A DNA stretch of 64,000 nt from an uncultured Oscillospiraceae bacterium (GCA_934597125.1 CAKTQM010000003.1:4337-68336), one strand, 5' to 3'. Shown: positions 44,892 to 54,989, counted from the stretch's first letter. Notes: generated from the letters alone by a model not told the origin. Numbers and translations: made by a program.

Positions 44892-46223
44892 ATGAGAATT
44901 CAATTATCCGACCATTTTTCCTATAAAATGCTGCTGCGGTTCGTGCTGCCGTCCATCGTCATGATGGTGTTCACCTCCATCTATGGCGTGGTGGACGGTC
45001 TATTTGTGTCCAACTTCGTGGGCAAAACGCCCTTCGCGGCGGTGAATCTGGTGATGCCCTTCATCATGATCTTCGGCGGCATCGGCTTCATGTTCGGCAC
45101 CGGCGGCAGCGCCCTGGTAGCCAAGACCATGGGCGAGGGGGACAAGGCGCGGGCCAACCAGTACTTCACCATGATGATTGCCGCCACGCTGATCTGCGGC
45201 GTCATCATCTCCGTGGTGGGCGTGATCTATATGGAGCCCATCTCCGTCTTTCTGGGGGCGGACGAGGAGATGCTGGCGGATTGCGTGCTGTATGGCCGCA
45301 TCGTGCTGGCCTTCAACACCGCTTTCATGCTGCAGAATGTGTTCCAGAGCTTCCTCATCGCGGCGGAGAAGCCCAAGCTGGGGCTGTGGATCACAGTGGC
45401 AGCGGGCGTCACCAACATGGCGCTGGACGCCCTGTTCATGGCGGTGTTCCACTGGGGCGTGGCGGGCGCCGCCATCGCCACCGGCATCAGCCAGATCGTG
45501 GGCGGCGTGCTGCCGCTGCTCTACTTCCTGCGGCCCAACGGAAGCCTGCTGCGGCTGACAAAAACAAAGCTGGAGCTGCGGCCCGTCCTGCAGGCCAGCG
45601 GCAACGGCGCATCGGAGCTGGTCAGCAACGTGACGGCCTCGGTGGTGGGCATGCTGTATAACTTCCAGCTGCTGCGGCTGTCGGGACAGGACGGCGTAGC
45701 GGCCTACGGCGTGCTGATGTACGTGGAATTCATTTTCGCCGCCGTGTTCATCGGCTATGCCATCGGCTGCGCCCCCATCGTCAGCTATCACTTCGGCGCC
45801 GGCAACCGGGGCGAGCTGAAAAACCTGTTGAAAAAAAGCGTGCTGCTGATGGGCACGGGCGGCCTTTTGATGGTGGCCGTGGCCCAGGGGCTGGCGGAGC
45901 CCATGGCGCGGCTGTTCGTGGGGTATGATGAAACGCTGTGCGCCATGACGGTACACGCTTTCCGCATCTCTACCCTGGCCTTTGTGCTGGTGGGGTTCAA
46001 CATCTTCGCCTCGTCCTTCTTCACGGCGCTGAACGACGGCATAGTGTCGGCCATCATCTCGTTTCTGCGCACCTTCGTGTTCAAGCTGTCGGCGGTGCTG
46101 CTGCTGCCCATACTCTGGGCGCTGGACGGCATCTGGTGGGCCGAGGTGGCGGCGGAGATCTGCGCCTTTGCCCTGAGCGCGGCGTTTCTGCTGGACAAGC
46201 GGAAGAAATACGGCTATCTGTAA
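44892..46223 (+). CDS. MATE family efflux transporter
   Basis: A 443-residue polytopic protein with twelve membrane helices in two homologous halves. Conserved MATE features include VLPSIVMMVFTSIYGVVDGLFVSNFVG at the start and GTGGSALVAKTMGEGD. It resembles the clostridial DinF/NorM-like subgroup that exports cationic drugs or metabolites with Na+ or H+. Start follows AAGGAG. It is co-transcribed with the MarR gene, a pairing typical of inducible drug pumps. The substrate is unknown. Confidence 0.94.
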   Translation: MRIQLSDHFSYKMLLRFVLPSIVMMVFTSIYGVVDGLFVSNFVGKTPFAAVNLVMPFIMIFGGIGFMFGTGGSALVAKTMGEGDKARANQYFTMMIAATLICGVIISVVGVIYMEPISVFLGADEEMLADCVLYGRIVLAFNTAFMLQNVFQSFLIAAEKPKLGLWITVAAGVTNMALDALFMAVFHWGVAGAAIATGISQIVGGVLPLLYFLRPNGSLLRLTKTKLELRPVLQASGNGASELVSNVTASVVGMLYNFQLLRLSGQDGVAAYGVLMYVEFIFAAVFIGYAIGCAPIVSYHFGAGNRGELKNLLKKSVLLMGTGGLLMVAVAQGLAEPMARLFVGYDETLCAMTVHAFRISTLAFVLVGFNIFASSFFTALNDGIVSAIISFLRTFVFKLSAVLLLPILWALDGIWWAEVAAEICAFALSAAFLLDKRKKYGYL

Positions 46224-46237
46224 AAGCAAAAATTTCA

Positions 46238-46266
46238 AGGGGAGCGGACAGGATCGTCCGCTCCCC
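46238..46266 (+). terminator. Terminator after the MATE gene
   Basis: GGGGAGCGGAC, loop AGGATC, GTCCGCTCCCC followed by a weak CCGATTTT tail. Confidence 0.7.
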
Positions 46267-46295
46267 CCGATTTTCACTTTCCGCACTTCCCCGCT

Positions 46296-46326
46296 GAAAA
46301 AACGACCCCGAAGGGCCGTTTTTTTC
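46296..46326 (-). terminator. Terminator of the phage-type lysis cassette
   Basis: On the minus strand AAAAAACGGCC, short loop, GGTCGTTTTTT immediately follows the amidase stop codon. Confidence 0.85.
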
Positions 46327-47011
46327 AGATCACATACGCCTCTGGAAATCCGGCGGCCTTGAGCTTTTCGCAGTAGGCCTCGGCGTTGCGGCGGAAGCGG
46401 AAGGCTCCCGCCTGCACGCGGTACAGCGGCCCGTCGGCCTCCGGCTGCCGCGGCTCCTCCGCCGCCTCCCGGGGCGGCACGTAGGGCAGGGCGAAATACT
46501 CGCACACCGCCTGACAGGTCTCCTCGGCGATGGCGGGCATGCTGTCGATGAGCCACTGGGCCTCCTGGGGGTTGTCGTGGAAGCCGAACTCCGGCAGCAC
46601 GGCGGGCATGGTGGGCACCCGCAGCTCGTAAAGCCCCACGCTTTCCACCAGCCGCTCGGAGGTGCCGGGGGACAGGGGCGCGATGCGCTGCTGGATCAGC
46701 CCGCCGATGCGGCGGCTCTGCTCGCTGGGATAGCAGTGTACCCGCGTGCCCGCCACCTTGCCGTTGAAGCCGTTGGTGTGCAGGGCGATGTGCAGATCGG
46801 CGGGCCAGGCGTTGGACGCCTTGACCCGGTCGTACATGTTGCCGTACTGCGCGTTGACCACTTCGCAGCCGCAGCGCTTCAGCGCCGTCTCCAGATAGTC
46901 GGCGCAGCGGGCCATCTGCTCCTTTTCATTGGTGGGCTTCCCGTTCCACAGGGCCGTGGGGGCGTAGGTGTTGCTGGCGCGATCCTCCGGACTGAGAAAG
47001 ATCCTCGGCAT
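46325..47011 (-). CDS. N-acetylmuramoyl-L-alanine amidase with C-terminal SPOR domain
   Basis: A 228-residue endolysin-like enzyme. The Amidase_3 zinc ligands are visible at the start (FLSPEDRASN region), in DLHIALHTNGF and in PAVLPEFGFHDNP with the catalytic glutamate. The last 40 residues (LYRVQAGAFRFRRNAEAYCEKLKAAGFPEAYVI pattern) are a SPOR domain that binds denuded glycan. No signal peptide is present, as expected for a holin-released lysin. I chose ATG 47011, 7 nt after GGAGG; the first ATG (47017) overlaps that site. It follows the holin gene with a 4-bp overlap. Confidence 0.92.
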   Translation of the reverse strand: MPRIFLSPEDRASNTYAPTALWNGKPTNEKEQMARCADYLETALKRCGCEVVNAQYGNMYDRVKASNAWPADLHIALHTNGFNGKVAGTRVHCYPSEQSRRIGGLIQQRIAPLSPGTSERLVESVGLYELRVPTMPAVLPEFGFHDNPQEAQWLIDSMPAIAEETCQAVCEYFALPYVPPREAAEEPRQPEADGPLYRVQAGAFRFRRNAEAYCEKLKAAGFPEAYVI

Positions 47012-47013
47012 AC

Positions 47014-47220
47014 TCATTCCTCCAGCTCCGGCAGGCCGCCCAGCGAGGTCAGCAGGCTCAGAATACCCGCCAGCACGGCGGAGCTGAACACCGCCAGCCA
47101 GTTCACCTCGCACAGCACGGCGGTGGCGCCGATGGTGGCGGCCGCCGTCTGGGCCATGGTTTTCAGCGCGCGGACGCCCGCCGCGCGGAACCAGATCTTC
47201 CAATTGGTTTTTGCTTTCAT
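47014..47220 (-). CDS. Phage holin-like protein
   Basis: A 68-residue protein with a short basic N-terminus and two hydrophobic helices (about 16-36 and 41-62), the form of small class II phage holins. It would make membrane lesions that let the amidase reach the wall. The start follows AAGGAGG. Its stop codon overlaps the start of the amidase gene, giving a coupled lysis pair. The assignment rests on size, topology and position. Confidence 0.8.
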   Translation of the reverse strand: MKAKTNWKIWFRAAGVRALKTMAQTAAATIGATAVLCEVNWLAVFSSAVLAGILSLLTSLGGLPELEE

Positions 47221-47255
47221 ATTACTTTCCTCCTTTTTCCTGTGTCTGTTCCATT

Positions 47256-47495
47256 CTATGCGTGTCCCTCCAGATCCGCGATGCGGTGGTTGGCTACCTT
47301 CATGCGCTCGTCCATCAGGGCCACAGTCTCCTCCAGCGCGTAGGTGCGCTCCACCAGATTGTTGTGCTTGCTGACCTTCGCCTCCAGCTGCTCCAGCCGG
47401 TAGGCGATCAGGGCCGTGCTCTTCCGGCTGGCGAAATAGCTGCCTGCCAGCGTGCCCACCAGACCCAGCACCGCCACGATGATGGCCTCCGTCAT
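47256..47495 (-). CDS. Small membrane coiled-coil protein, XhlA-like phage protein
   Basis: A 79-residue protein with one N-terminal membrane helix (IIVAVLGLVGTLAGSYFA) followed by a charged coiled coil (LEQLEAKVSKHNNLVERTYALE). This topology, and its place just before a holin, resemble XhlA-type phage proteins. Its ATG overlaps the stop of the preceding gene (ATGA). Function is inferred from position. Confidence 0.72.
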   Translation of the reverse strand: MTEAIIVAVLGLVGTLAGSYFASRKSTALIAYRLEQLEAKVSKHNNLVERTYALEETVALMDERMKVANHRIADLEGHA

Positions 47496-47914
47496 GTGAC
47501 CGCCTCCCACGCCGCCGCGTACTCCGTCGGGCTGTACGCCGTGTCTTGCAGGCACTTGTACAGCACGCCCTCCAGCGTCATGTACTCCCCGGCCTTGTAG
47601 ATGTCGTGGGCCCCCGTTGGGGCCACAAAAGGCCGCGCCGTCTCCGGCCTGGTGGCGTGCAGCGGCCGGTGGAACGTCCCCCACGCCGCGCTCCCCGGCA
47701 CGATATCCGGATACACGGCGTTGTCGTATGCCTGAAAGCACGCCCACACCTGCCCATTAGCGGTGTAGATGTCGCCCACGGCGTGGCTGCCTGCCGTCCA
47801 CTTGGGATACAGCACGCTCACCATCAACCGCTCGTTGTCCTCTGTGACATGCCCCAGCGCCCGCACCGTCGCCGCCCGGATCGCCTGCGCCTGTTCTAAA
47901 ATGTCTGTTCTCAT
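47492..47914 (-). CDS. Phage tail-associated protein with carbohydrate-binding-like repeats
   Basis: A 140-residue protein without signal peptide. Two short segments (KWTAGSHAVGDIYTANGQVWACFQAY and DIYKAGEYMTLEGVLYKCLQDT) resemble chitin-binding type-3 (CBM5/12) units often seen in phage tail or lysis-cassette proteins. It is coupled to the XhlA-like gene. It may help bind host glycans during infection. MITE copy E separates it from the gene upstream. Confidence 0.7.
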   Translation of the reverse strand: MRTDILEQAQAIRAATVRALGHVTEDNERLMVSVLYPKWTAGSHAVGDIYTANGQVWACFQAYDNAVYPDIVPGSAAWGTFHRPLHATRPETARPFVAPTGAHDIYKAGEYMTLEGVLYKCLQDTAYSPTEYAAAWEAVT

Positions 47915-47930
47915 ACTACCTCCTTTTTTA

Positions 47931-48136
47931 GGCCCCCTTGTGTAAAGGGGGTCGGCACGTTAAGAAAACATGCCAGTGGCATGTTTTTAATGCCGATCGC
48001 GGCGGCTATGCCGCCGCAGCTTCCAGCAAGTTTCCACCGCACCATCTCGCGACACCTCCCCCTCCGGCGCTTCGCGCCACCTCAGCTGTGCACGCCCCAG
48101 TGTGAGCACTGGGGTGCCCTTACACAGGGGAGGCTT
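47931..48136. repeat. Composite repeat: MITE copy E carrying a CATGCC module and an extra inner module
   Basis: Outer ends are GGCCCCCTTGTGTAAAGGGG and CTTACACAGGGGAGGCTTCC. Between them lies the complete short module (CGGCACGTTAAG, AAAACATGCC-AGT-GGCATGTTTT, GGCGGC-TAT-GCCGCC, ending CACCGCACCATCTCGCGA), then a GGCGCTTCGCGCC hairpin and the CAGCTGTGCACGCCCCAGTG/CACTGGGGTGCC module seen also in copy A. It is inside the phage cassette. Confidence 0.85.
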
Positions 48137-48938
48137 CCGTTGCGTCCTCGCTTGCCGTCTCGGCAACCTCCACCCCCAGCATCTCCAGCGCGGCGACGAG
48201 CATTTCCTGTTCACGCTGCGCCTCCGTCACGGTCTCCGCCGTGGACTGGCCGCCGGTGTCCGCCCCCAGCTCCCGCAGAGCCAGGGCCATGTGGTCGTTT
48301 TCCAGCGCCAGCGCCTGCGCCGCCGTGGCGGAATAGTTGGTAACCGTCACCACGCCGTAGGAGTATCTGCTGCCGGAATTGATCGACTCCGATCCTTCGA
48401 GTGCCTGCAGCTTCACGCTAAATGCCTTGCCGGGGCGAATGATGTAATTCACGCTGCCGTCCTTTTCGTAGGTAGAGGCGACAGTCGTTCCGTTCACAAC
48501 GATCTTTGCCACCTTGGCAGAACTGCTGCCCTCTTTTCCGGCAAGGTTTTTCATGGCGTACAGGTTCACCCCCGAACCCGCCGTCAGGCTGTAGGTTCCG
48601 GCGCTGTCACGGCCTCCCGCGCTTGCCACTGTCACGGCGAGGGGATGGGTCTTCTTGCCGCTGCCCGTCACCGTCATGCTGATGTACGTCACATACGTCA
48701 GCGTGGCGGTATACGTCCTTTTCGTCGTCACGGTGACGGTGGCTGCGGCGCTCTGGCTGCCCTTGACGGCGCGGATGGCGTAGCTGCCCTTTCTGCGCAC
48801 CTTGAACGTCCACTTGCCGCCCACCTCGGCGGCGGAATAGACCTTGCCGCCCAGCGTGGCCGTCACCGTGGAGCCGGTAGGTGCGGTGATCACGATGGTG
48901 CCCGCGTAAGGCGCGGGCGGCGTCATGTTGAAGATCAT
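48120..48938 (-). CDS. Phage tail-fibre-associated Ig-like protein
   Basis: A 272-residue protein with beta-rich repeats: an N-terminal carboxypeptidase-regulatory-like segment (GTIVITAPTGSTVTATLGGKVYSA) and later strands, then a helical C-terminus. It follows the collagen-like fibre gene with the start at 48938, right after that gene's stop. The last six codons (EASPV and stop) come from the end of MITE copy E, so the natural C-terminus has been replaced or extended. Probably a tail or receptor-binding component. Confidence 0.72.
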   Translation of the reverse strand: MIFNMTPPAPYAGTIVITAPTGSTVTATLGGKVYSAAEVGGKWTFKVRRKGSYAIRAVKGSQSAAATVTVTTKRTYTATLTYVTYISMTVTGSGKKTHPLAVTVASAGGRDSAGTYSLTAGSGVNLYAMKNLAGKEGSSSAKVAKIVVNGTTVASTYEKDGSVNYIIRPGKAFSVKLQALEGSESINSGSRYSYGVVTVTNYSATAAQALALENDHMALALRELGADTGGQSTAETVTEAQREQEMLVAALEMLGVEVAETASEDATEASPV

Positions 48939-48942
48939 CCCG

Positions 48943-50262
<1,320 letters not shown>

Positions 50263-50428
50263 GTTTGTCCTCCTTTCACGAAGAAGGAGGATGCGTTCCT
50301 CCTTCCGCCCGTGAGGGCAGGAGAAAACAGGGTTGCCCGCCACGGGGCAACCCCGTTGAAAATCCTTGCCACCGGGGCGGCGGCGTGATATACTGGACGA
50401 AAGAATGTGTCGCGGGAGGGACATTGCC

Positions 50429-50962
50429 ATGGACATGACCGAAAAAACACTCAGCAGCGAGCGGATCTATGACGGCGCCATCATCCACGTCCGGCGGGAT
50501 CGGGTGCTGCTGCCCAACGGCCACACCTCCGTGCGGGAGATCGTGGAGCATCCGGGCGGCGTGGGCATTCTGGCGGTGGACGGGGACGGCATGGTGCTGC
50601 TGGTGCGGCAGTACCGCTATGCCTTTGGCCGTACGCTGCTGGAGATCCCCGCCGGAAAACGGGAGCCGGGCGAGGAGCCCCTTGTCACCGCCCGCCGTGA
50701 GCTGCGGGAGGAGACCGGCGTCACCGCCGATTCCTGGACGCCCCTGGGCCAGCTGATCGCCTCCCCCGGGTGCTATGATGAGACGCTGTACCTCTATCTG
50801 GCCCAGGGTCTCCACAGCGGCGACACCGATCCCGACGAGGATGAGTTCCTGTCGGTGGAGCGCCTGTCCATGACGGAGCTAACACGCCGCTGTCTGGCCG
50901 ACGAGATCACCGACGCCAAGACCGTCTGTGCTGTGCTGAAAGCCCGCGCCCTGGGCATCTGA
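50429..50962 (+). CDS. NUDIX hydrolase (ADP-ribose pyrophosphatase-like)
   Basis: A 177-residue enzyme. The Nudix box is [23 protein letters not shown], with the metal-binding REXXEE in place, and an SPGCYDE motif follows, as in ADP-ribose pyrophosphatases (NudF type). ATG 50429 follows GGGAGG. It is divergent from the phage cassette and 71 bp before a small membrane-protein gene. Turnover of ADP-ribose is the likely role; it may complement the macrodomain protein functionally. Confidence 0.9.
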   Translation: MDMTEKTLSSERIYDGAIIHVRRDRVLLPNGHTSVREIVEHPGGVGILAVDGDGMVLLVRQYRYAFGRTLLEIPAGKREPGEEPLVTARRELREETGVTADSWTPLGQLIASPGCYDETLYLYLAQGLHSGDTDPDEDEFLSVERLSMTELTRRCLADEITDAKTVCAVLKARALGI

Positions 50963-51033
50963 CGAAAAAGCCTTGCCTTTTCCCGCCGTTTGCGGTAGGA
51001 TAGAGATACGAAACCAAGAGAGGAAGACAGAGT

Positions 51034-51300
51034 ATGAAAAAATTAGACAGCCGAACGCTGATCGAACTGATCCTGCTGGCGGTGGCCGTGGTGTTCTGGG
51101 TACTGCGCAAGCTGAACGTGGTGTACATCCCCGGCCTTGCCCCCATCGCGCTGGCCATCGGCATGGGCCTGCTGGGCATGGGCTACATCGCCCAGAAGCA
51201 GAAATCCCGCAAGCTGGCGGGCGTGCTGCTGCTGGCCTTCGCCCTGCTGCAGATCATCGTGGGCCTCATGGAGATCCGCGACCTGGTCAGCGCCGGATAA
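51034..51300 (+). CDS. Small membrane protein of unknown function
   Basis: An 88-residue protein with three hydrophobic segments (about 9-24, 31-52, 60-80) and a short basic loop QKQKSRK between the last two. I recognise no family. The start follows AGGAAG. It may be co-transcribed with the NUDIX gene, 71 bp upstream, and ends at a terminator. Confidence 0.72.
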   Translation: MKKLDSRTLIELILLAVAVVFWVLRKLNVVYIPGLAPIALAIGMGLLGMGYIAQKQKSRKLAGVLLLAFALLQIIVGLMEIRDLVSAG

Positions 51301-51313
51301 CCCCGGCCCATAC

Positions 51314-51346
51314 AAAAAGCCGTCCCCGCAAGGGGACGGCTCTTTT
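51314..51346 (+). terminator. Terminator after the small membrane protein gene
   Basis: AAAAAGCCGTCCCC, loop GCAA, GGGGACGGCTCTTTT. Confidence 0.85.
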
Positions 51347-51356
51347 GACGCCTGAT

Positions 51357-51387
51357 AAAAAGAGACGGCTCGGGGCCGTCTCTTTTC
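51357..51387 (-). terminator. Terminator of the peptide-binding protein gene
   Basis: AAAAAGAGACGGC, loop, GCCGTCTCTTTTC. It works on the minus strand 12 bp past the stop codon. Confidence 0.85.
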
Positions 51388-51398
51388 TTTGCTGTTTC

Positions 51399-53021
51399 TT
51401 ACGCGGCCTTTACCACGTTCTGGAAGTAGTACACGCCCATACCGTCAGTGTGCAGGCCCGTCAGGGTGGGGCGCAGCAGGTAGGTATACGTCTCGTTGTA
51501 CAGCGGCATCACATAGCCGCTTTCCAGCAGCATGGTCTCCGCGTCCGCCAAATAGGCGTCCCGCGCCTCGTCGCTGCTGGAGTTGGCGGCGGTGCGGATC
51601 AGGATGTCGTAGGCGTTGGAGTAGAACTGCCCGTAGTTCTCCGTCTGGCCGCTGCTGAAGCGGTTCAGATAGCCCAGAGCGGTGTTGCGGTCGCCGTTGA
51701 CATTGGTTAGCGCCAGCGAGAATTCGCCGCTGCGCAGGGCGGTGAGCAGTTCCTCCCCCGTCACGGCACGCAGCGTCACGCGGATGCCCAGCTTGTCCCG
51801 CCACACGGTCTGCAGCGCGGCGGCCACCTTGGCGTTGGCGCCGGTGCTCTCATACAGCAGCGTCACAGGCACCATGTGCTCCAGCACGGTGGCGGTATAG
51901 CCGGCGCCGCGCAGCAGATCCACCGCTTCGTCGCACCGCTGCTGGTATTTCTCCGGATCGTTGTCGATGGCCGCGCCGTTGGCCTGACGGAAGGACTGCC
52001 CCTGGGCGTTGGTGATGCCGTCGGGGATCAGCCCGTCGGCGGCACGGTAGACCTCGTCGCCCGTCACGGCCAGCTCCGCCAGCGCGTTGCGGTCGATCAC
52101 CAGGGACATGGCCTGACGCATGCTCTCGCTCAGGCTGGCAGCCATCTGGTTCACCAGCACCACGCTGACCGCGGAAGAGGAGGCCTCCACCGCGCCCTCC
52201 GCCTGCCCGGCATCCAGCACGAAATCGGCCTGATCGTTTTCATACATCGCCATGGCCTCGCCGCTGCCGGCGGCATAGCGGAACTCCAGCCGGTCGGGGC
52301 CCAGACGGCGCGCGTCATAGTATCTGCTGACCGCCACGGCGGTCAGCCCGTCCTGATCCATGGCAGGCACGGCGTAGGGGCCGTTTGTCAGCAGCGTGTC
52401 GGAGGACATCGACCAGTCCCCCGCCGTCCCCTCGCCCTCCTGGGGCTGGGTCACGCTGGCGCGCACCGGCATGGTGGACACCGCCGTACACACCACCGAC
52501 AGGAAGTAGGAGCAGTGTCCGTTGATCACCACCACAAAGGTGCGGTCGTCATTGGCCCAGGCCTGCAGCGCCGCCGGATCGCCGGACACCGCGTCGGCAT
52601 AGCCCGCCACCATGTTCAGAATGGAGGCGTGGGGCGAGTTGGTCTCCGGATCCACCAGCCGCTGCCAAGCGTAGGCAAAGTCGTGGGCGGTGACCTTCTG
52701 CCCGTCCGACCAGTAGATGTCATTGCGCAGGGTGAAGGTATAGGTCTCGGTGCCGTCCATGTTGTCCACATAGGTATAGCCGGAGGCCTGGGCGGGCATC
52801 ACACCGCCGGTGGCGGTGGGCTTCATCAGATTTTCAAACAGCTGGGCGGCCACGGTTTTCTCCGATTCGGTCACGGCCATGGCGGGATCCAGCGTGTGGG
52901 GCGCGTCCGCCAGCGCGGCGCGGATCGTCATATGCTCCGGCTCCGCCGTGCCGCAGGCGCACAGCGTCAGCGCCATGCACAGCGCCAGCAGGAGAGAGAG
53001 TCGTCGTTTGATCGGTTTCAT
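51399..53021 (-). CDS. Peptide ABC transporter substrate-binding lipoprotein (family 5)
   Basis: A 540-residue solute-binding protein. The signal peptide ends at lipobox LCAC (Cys23). The SBP_bac_5 pattern follows: PHTLDPAMAVTESEKTVAAQLFENL, then YTFTLRNDIYWSDGQKVTAHDFAYAWQRLVDP, typical of OppA-like proteins that bind peptides. No permease or ATPase genes are adjacent, so it must use a transporter encoded elsewhere or act as an orphan receptor. Start follows AAAGGAG. Repeat copy F lies upstream. Confidence 0.93.
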   Translation of the reverse strand: MKPIKRRLSLLLALCMALTLCACGTAEPEHMTIRAALADAPHTLDPAMAVTESEKTVAAQLFENLMKPTATGGVMPAQASGYTYVDNMDGTETYTFTLRNDIYWSDGQKVTAHDFAYAWQRLVDPETNSPHASILNMVAGYADAVSGDPAALQAWANDDRTFVVVINGHCSYFLSVVCTAVSTMPVRASVTQPQEGEGTAGDWSMSSDTLLTNGPYAVPAMDQDGLTAVAVSRYYDARRLGPDRLEFRYAAGSGEAMAMYENDQADFVLDAGQAEGAVEASSSAVSVVLVNQMAASLSESMRQAMSLVIDRNALAELAVTGDEVYRAADGLIPDGITNAQGQSFRQANGAAIDNDPEKYQQRCDEAVDLLRGAGYTATVLEHMVPVTLLYESTGANAKVAAALQTVWRDKLGIRVTLRAVTGEELLTALRSGEFSLALTNVNGDRNTALGYLNRFSSGQTENYGQFYSNAYDILIRTAANSSSDEARDAYLADAETMLLESGYVMPLYNETYTYLLRPTLTGLHTDGMGVYYFQNVVKAA

Positions 53022-53051
53022 GGAATACTCCTTTCAGAGGGGAATGCGGAT

Positions 53052-53268
53052 CAAAGCCTCCCTTGTGTAAAGGGAGGTGGCACGGCGCAAGCCGTGCCGG
53101 AGGGATTGTCGGTGCGTTCAGAAAACATGCCGGTGGCATATTTTTAGCATCCGATCTCGACGGCTCTGCCGCCGTAGCATCCATCTGGATTTCCACGGCA
53201 CCATCTTGACCGGCAATCCCCCTGTCTCGCTTCGCTCGACAGCCCCCTTTACACAAGGGGGCCTTTGG
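53052..53268. repeat. Composite repeat: MITE copy F with a CATGCC module inside
   Basis: Outer ends CAAAGCCTCCCTTGTGTAAA and CTTTACACAAGGGGGCCTTT. The MITE core GGAGGGATTGTCGG / CCGGCAATCCCCC is split by the short module (GTGCGTTCAG, AAAACATGCC-GGT-GGCATATTTT, CGACGGC-TCT-GCCGCCG, GTAGCATCCATCTGG, CACGGCACCATCTTGA). The module stem here has one unpaired change, suggesting decay. Confidence 0.85.
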
Positions 53269-53273
53269 TGTGC

Positions 53274-54428
53274 TCACTCCGTCACCACCGCGCCGTCCTC
53301 CGCCAGCTTGGCGGCCACAACTTGGCTGCGGGTGTTGCGGACGATGTCGTCCAGCCGCATGCGGCTGGGGAAGTCGCTCAGCAGGGTATAGGCCACGCCG
53401 TGGCGTCTGGCGCGCCCCGTGCGGCCGATGCGGTGGATGTAGTACTCGTTCTCCTCCGGCACGTCGTAGTTGAACACCGCGTCCACGTCGTCCACGTCGA
53501 TGCCGCGGCTGGCCACGTCGGTAGCCACGAACACACGCAGCTTGCCATCGCGGAACTGCTGCATCACGGCCTCCCGCTTGCTCTGGGGGATGTCGCCGTG
53601 GATGCACTTGGCGTCCACGCCCCGCATCTGCAGGAACTTGGTGAGCCGCTCGGTGTTGCCCTTGGTGTTGCAGAAGCAGATCACCCGGTCATAGCCCTCG
53701 TGCTCCAGTATTTTGGCGATGGCGTCCACCTTGCCGTCGGCGGGCACCTCGATGCGGTATTGCAGGATGTCGGGCTTGTTCTCCTTGGTGGCCTGCACGG
53801 TGATCTCCTCGGGATCCCGCTGATAGACCCAGGAAATATCCATCACCTCCCGCGAGATGGTGGCGGAGAACATGCCCAGATTCTCGCGGCTGGGGATCTT
53901 GTCCAGAATACGGGTCACATCGTGGATAAAGCCCATGTCCAGCATTCTGTCGGCCTCGTCCAGCACCACGGTCTTCACGGCCTTCAGCACCACGGTGCGG
54001 CGCTTCATGTGATCGCTGAGACGGCCGGGGGTCGCCACCACGATCTGGGGCTTGCGCTTCAGGGCGTTGATCTGCTTGCCGATGGGCTGGCCGCCGTACA
54101 GACACACCAGCCGCACGCCCTCGTGATACACGGCGATGTCCCGCATCTCGTCGGTGATCTGCATAGCCAGCTCCCGTGTGGGGGCCATGATTACGGCCTG
54201 CACCTCTTCACTTTCCGGATCGATCTTCTCGATAATGGGGATGCCGAAGGCCATGGTCTTGCCGGTGCCGGTGGGGGCCTTGGCGATCACATCCCTGCCC
54301 GCCATCATGGGCGGGATGCAGCCGGCCTGCACCGGCGTGGAAACGGTATATCCCTTGTTGCGGATGGCCCGCAGCGTGGCCTCGGACAGTCCGAAGCTCT
54401 CAAATGCCACCCCCTGGGTGATCTCCAT
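53274..54428 (-). CDS. DEAD-box ATP-dependent RNA helicase
   Basis: A 384-residue minimal DEAD-box helicase core. Motifs in order: the Q-motif region (FESFGLSEATLRAI...STPVQ), Walker A APTGTGKT, PTRELA, VVLDEADRMLDMGF, SAT, ATDVASRGIDVDDVD and HRIGRTGRA. No RNA-binding C-terminal extension is present, unlike DbpA/CshA. ATG 54428 follows CGAGGA. It is monocistronic. Likely roles are ribosome assembly or RNA turnover. Repeat copy F begins next to its stop and may serve as terminator. Confidence 0.94.
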   Translation of the reverse strand: MEITQGVAFESFGLSEATLRAIRNKGYTVSTPVQAGCIPPMMAGRDVIAKAPTGTGKTMAFGIPIIEKIDPESEEVQAVIMAPTRELAMQITDEMRDIAVYHEGVRLVCLYGGQPIGKQINALKRKPQIVVATPGRLSDHMKRRTVVLKAVKTVVLDEADRMLDMGFIHDVTRILDKIPSRENLGMFSATISREVMDISWVYQRDPEEITVQATKENKPDILQYRIEVPADGKVDAIAKILEHEGYDRVICFCNTKGNTERLTKFLQMRGVDAKCIHGDIPQSKREAVMQQFRDGKLRVFVATDVASRGIDVDDVDAVFNYDVPEENEYYIHRIGRTGRARRHGVAYTLLSDFPSRMRLDDIVRNTRSQVVAAKLAEDGAVVTE

Positions 54429-54563
54429 AGCGTTTTTCCTCGTTCTTCTCAAAAATTTCAATCATTTCTATTATAACACGTCTGTCAAGTGCGTTTTCCT
54501 GTTGCGTCCGCGGCAAAAACGCGGTATGATAAACGGGAATATCCCCCCTCAGGAGGTTTTTTT

Positions 54564-54989
54564 ATGAAGATCATGGCTATTGACTACGGCGACGCCCACA
54601 CCGGCGTGGCGGTCTCCGACGCCACGGGCACGCTGGCGGGGTACTCCACCGTCATCGACAGCCGCAAGGCGGAGGTGGTAACGGCGGAGGTCTGCCGTCT
54701 GGTGCAGGAGCACGGCGTGACGGAGCTGGTGCTGGGCTATCCCAAGAACATGGACGGCACCCTCGGGCCCCGGGCGGAGAAATGCGCCGCCTACGCCGAC
54801 ACGCTGCGGCAGGCCACGGGCCTGAACGTCACCCTGTGGGACGAGCGGCGCAGCACGGTGGAGGCCCACGCCATCCTGTTCCGCAACGGCAAAAACGGCA
54901 AACAGCGGAAGAAGACCGTGGACGCGGTGGCGGCGTCGCTGATGCTGGAGGGCTATCTGACCCGCAGACGGCTGGAGGGACAGGCATGA
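54564..54989 (+). CDS. ruvX: Holliday junction resolvase-like protein RuvX (YqgF)
   Basis: A 141-residue RNase H-fold protein. The first catalytic aspartate lies in MAIDYGDAHTGVAVSD, with LVLGYPKNMDGTLGPRAEK and LWDERRSTVEA following; a conserved DAVAASLMLEGYL end is present. Family members process the 5' end of pre-16S rRNA, and some resolve junctions. The start follows AGGAGG. Its stop overlaps the next gene (ATGA). Confidence 0.93.
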   Translation: MKIMAIDYGDAHTGVAVSDATGTLAGYSTVIDSRKAEVVTAEVCRLVQEHGVTELVLGYPKNMDGTLGPRAEKCAAYADTLRQATGLNVTLWDERRSTVEAHAILFRNGKNGKQRKKTVDAVAASLMLEGYLTRRRLEGQA

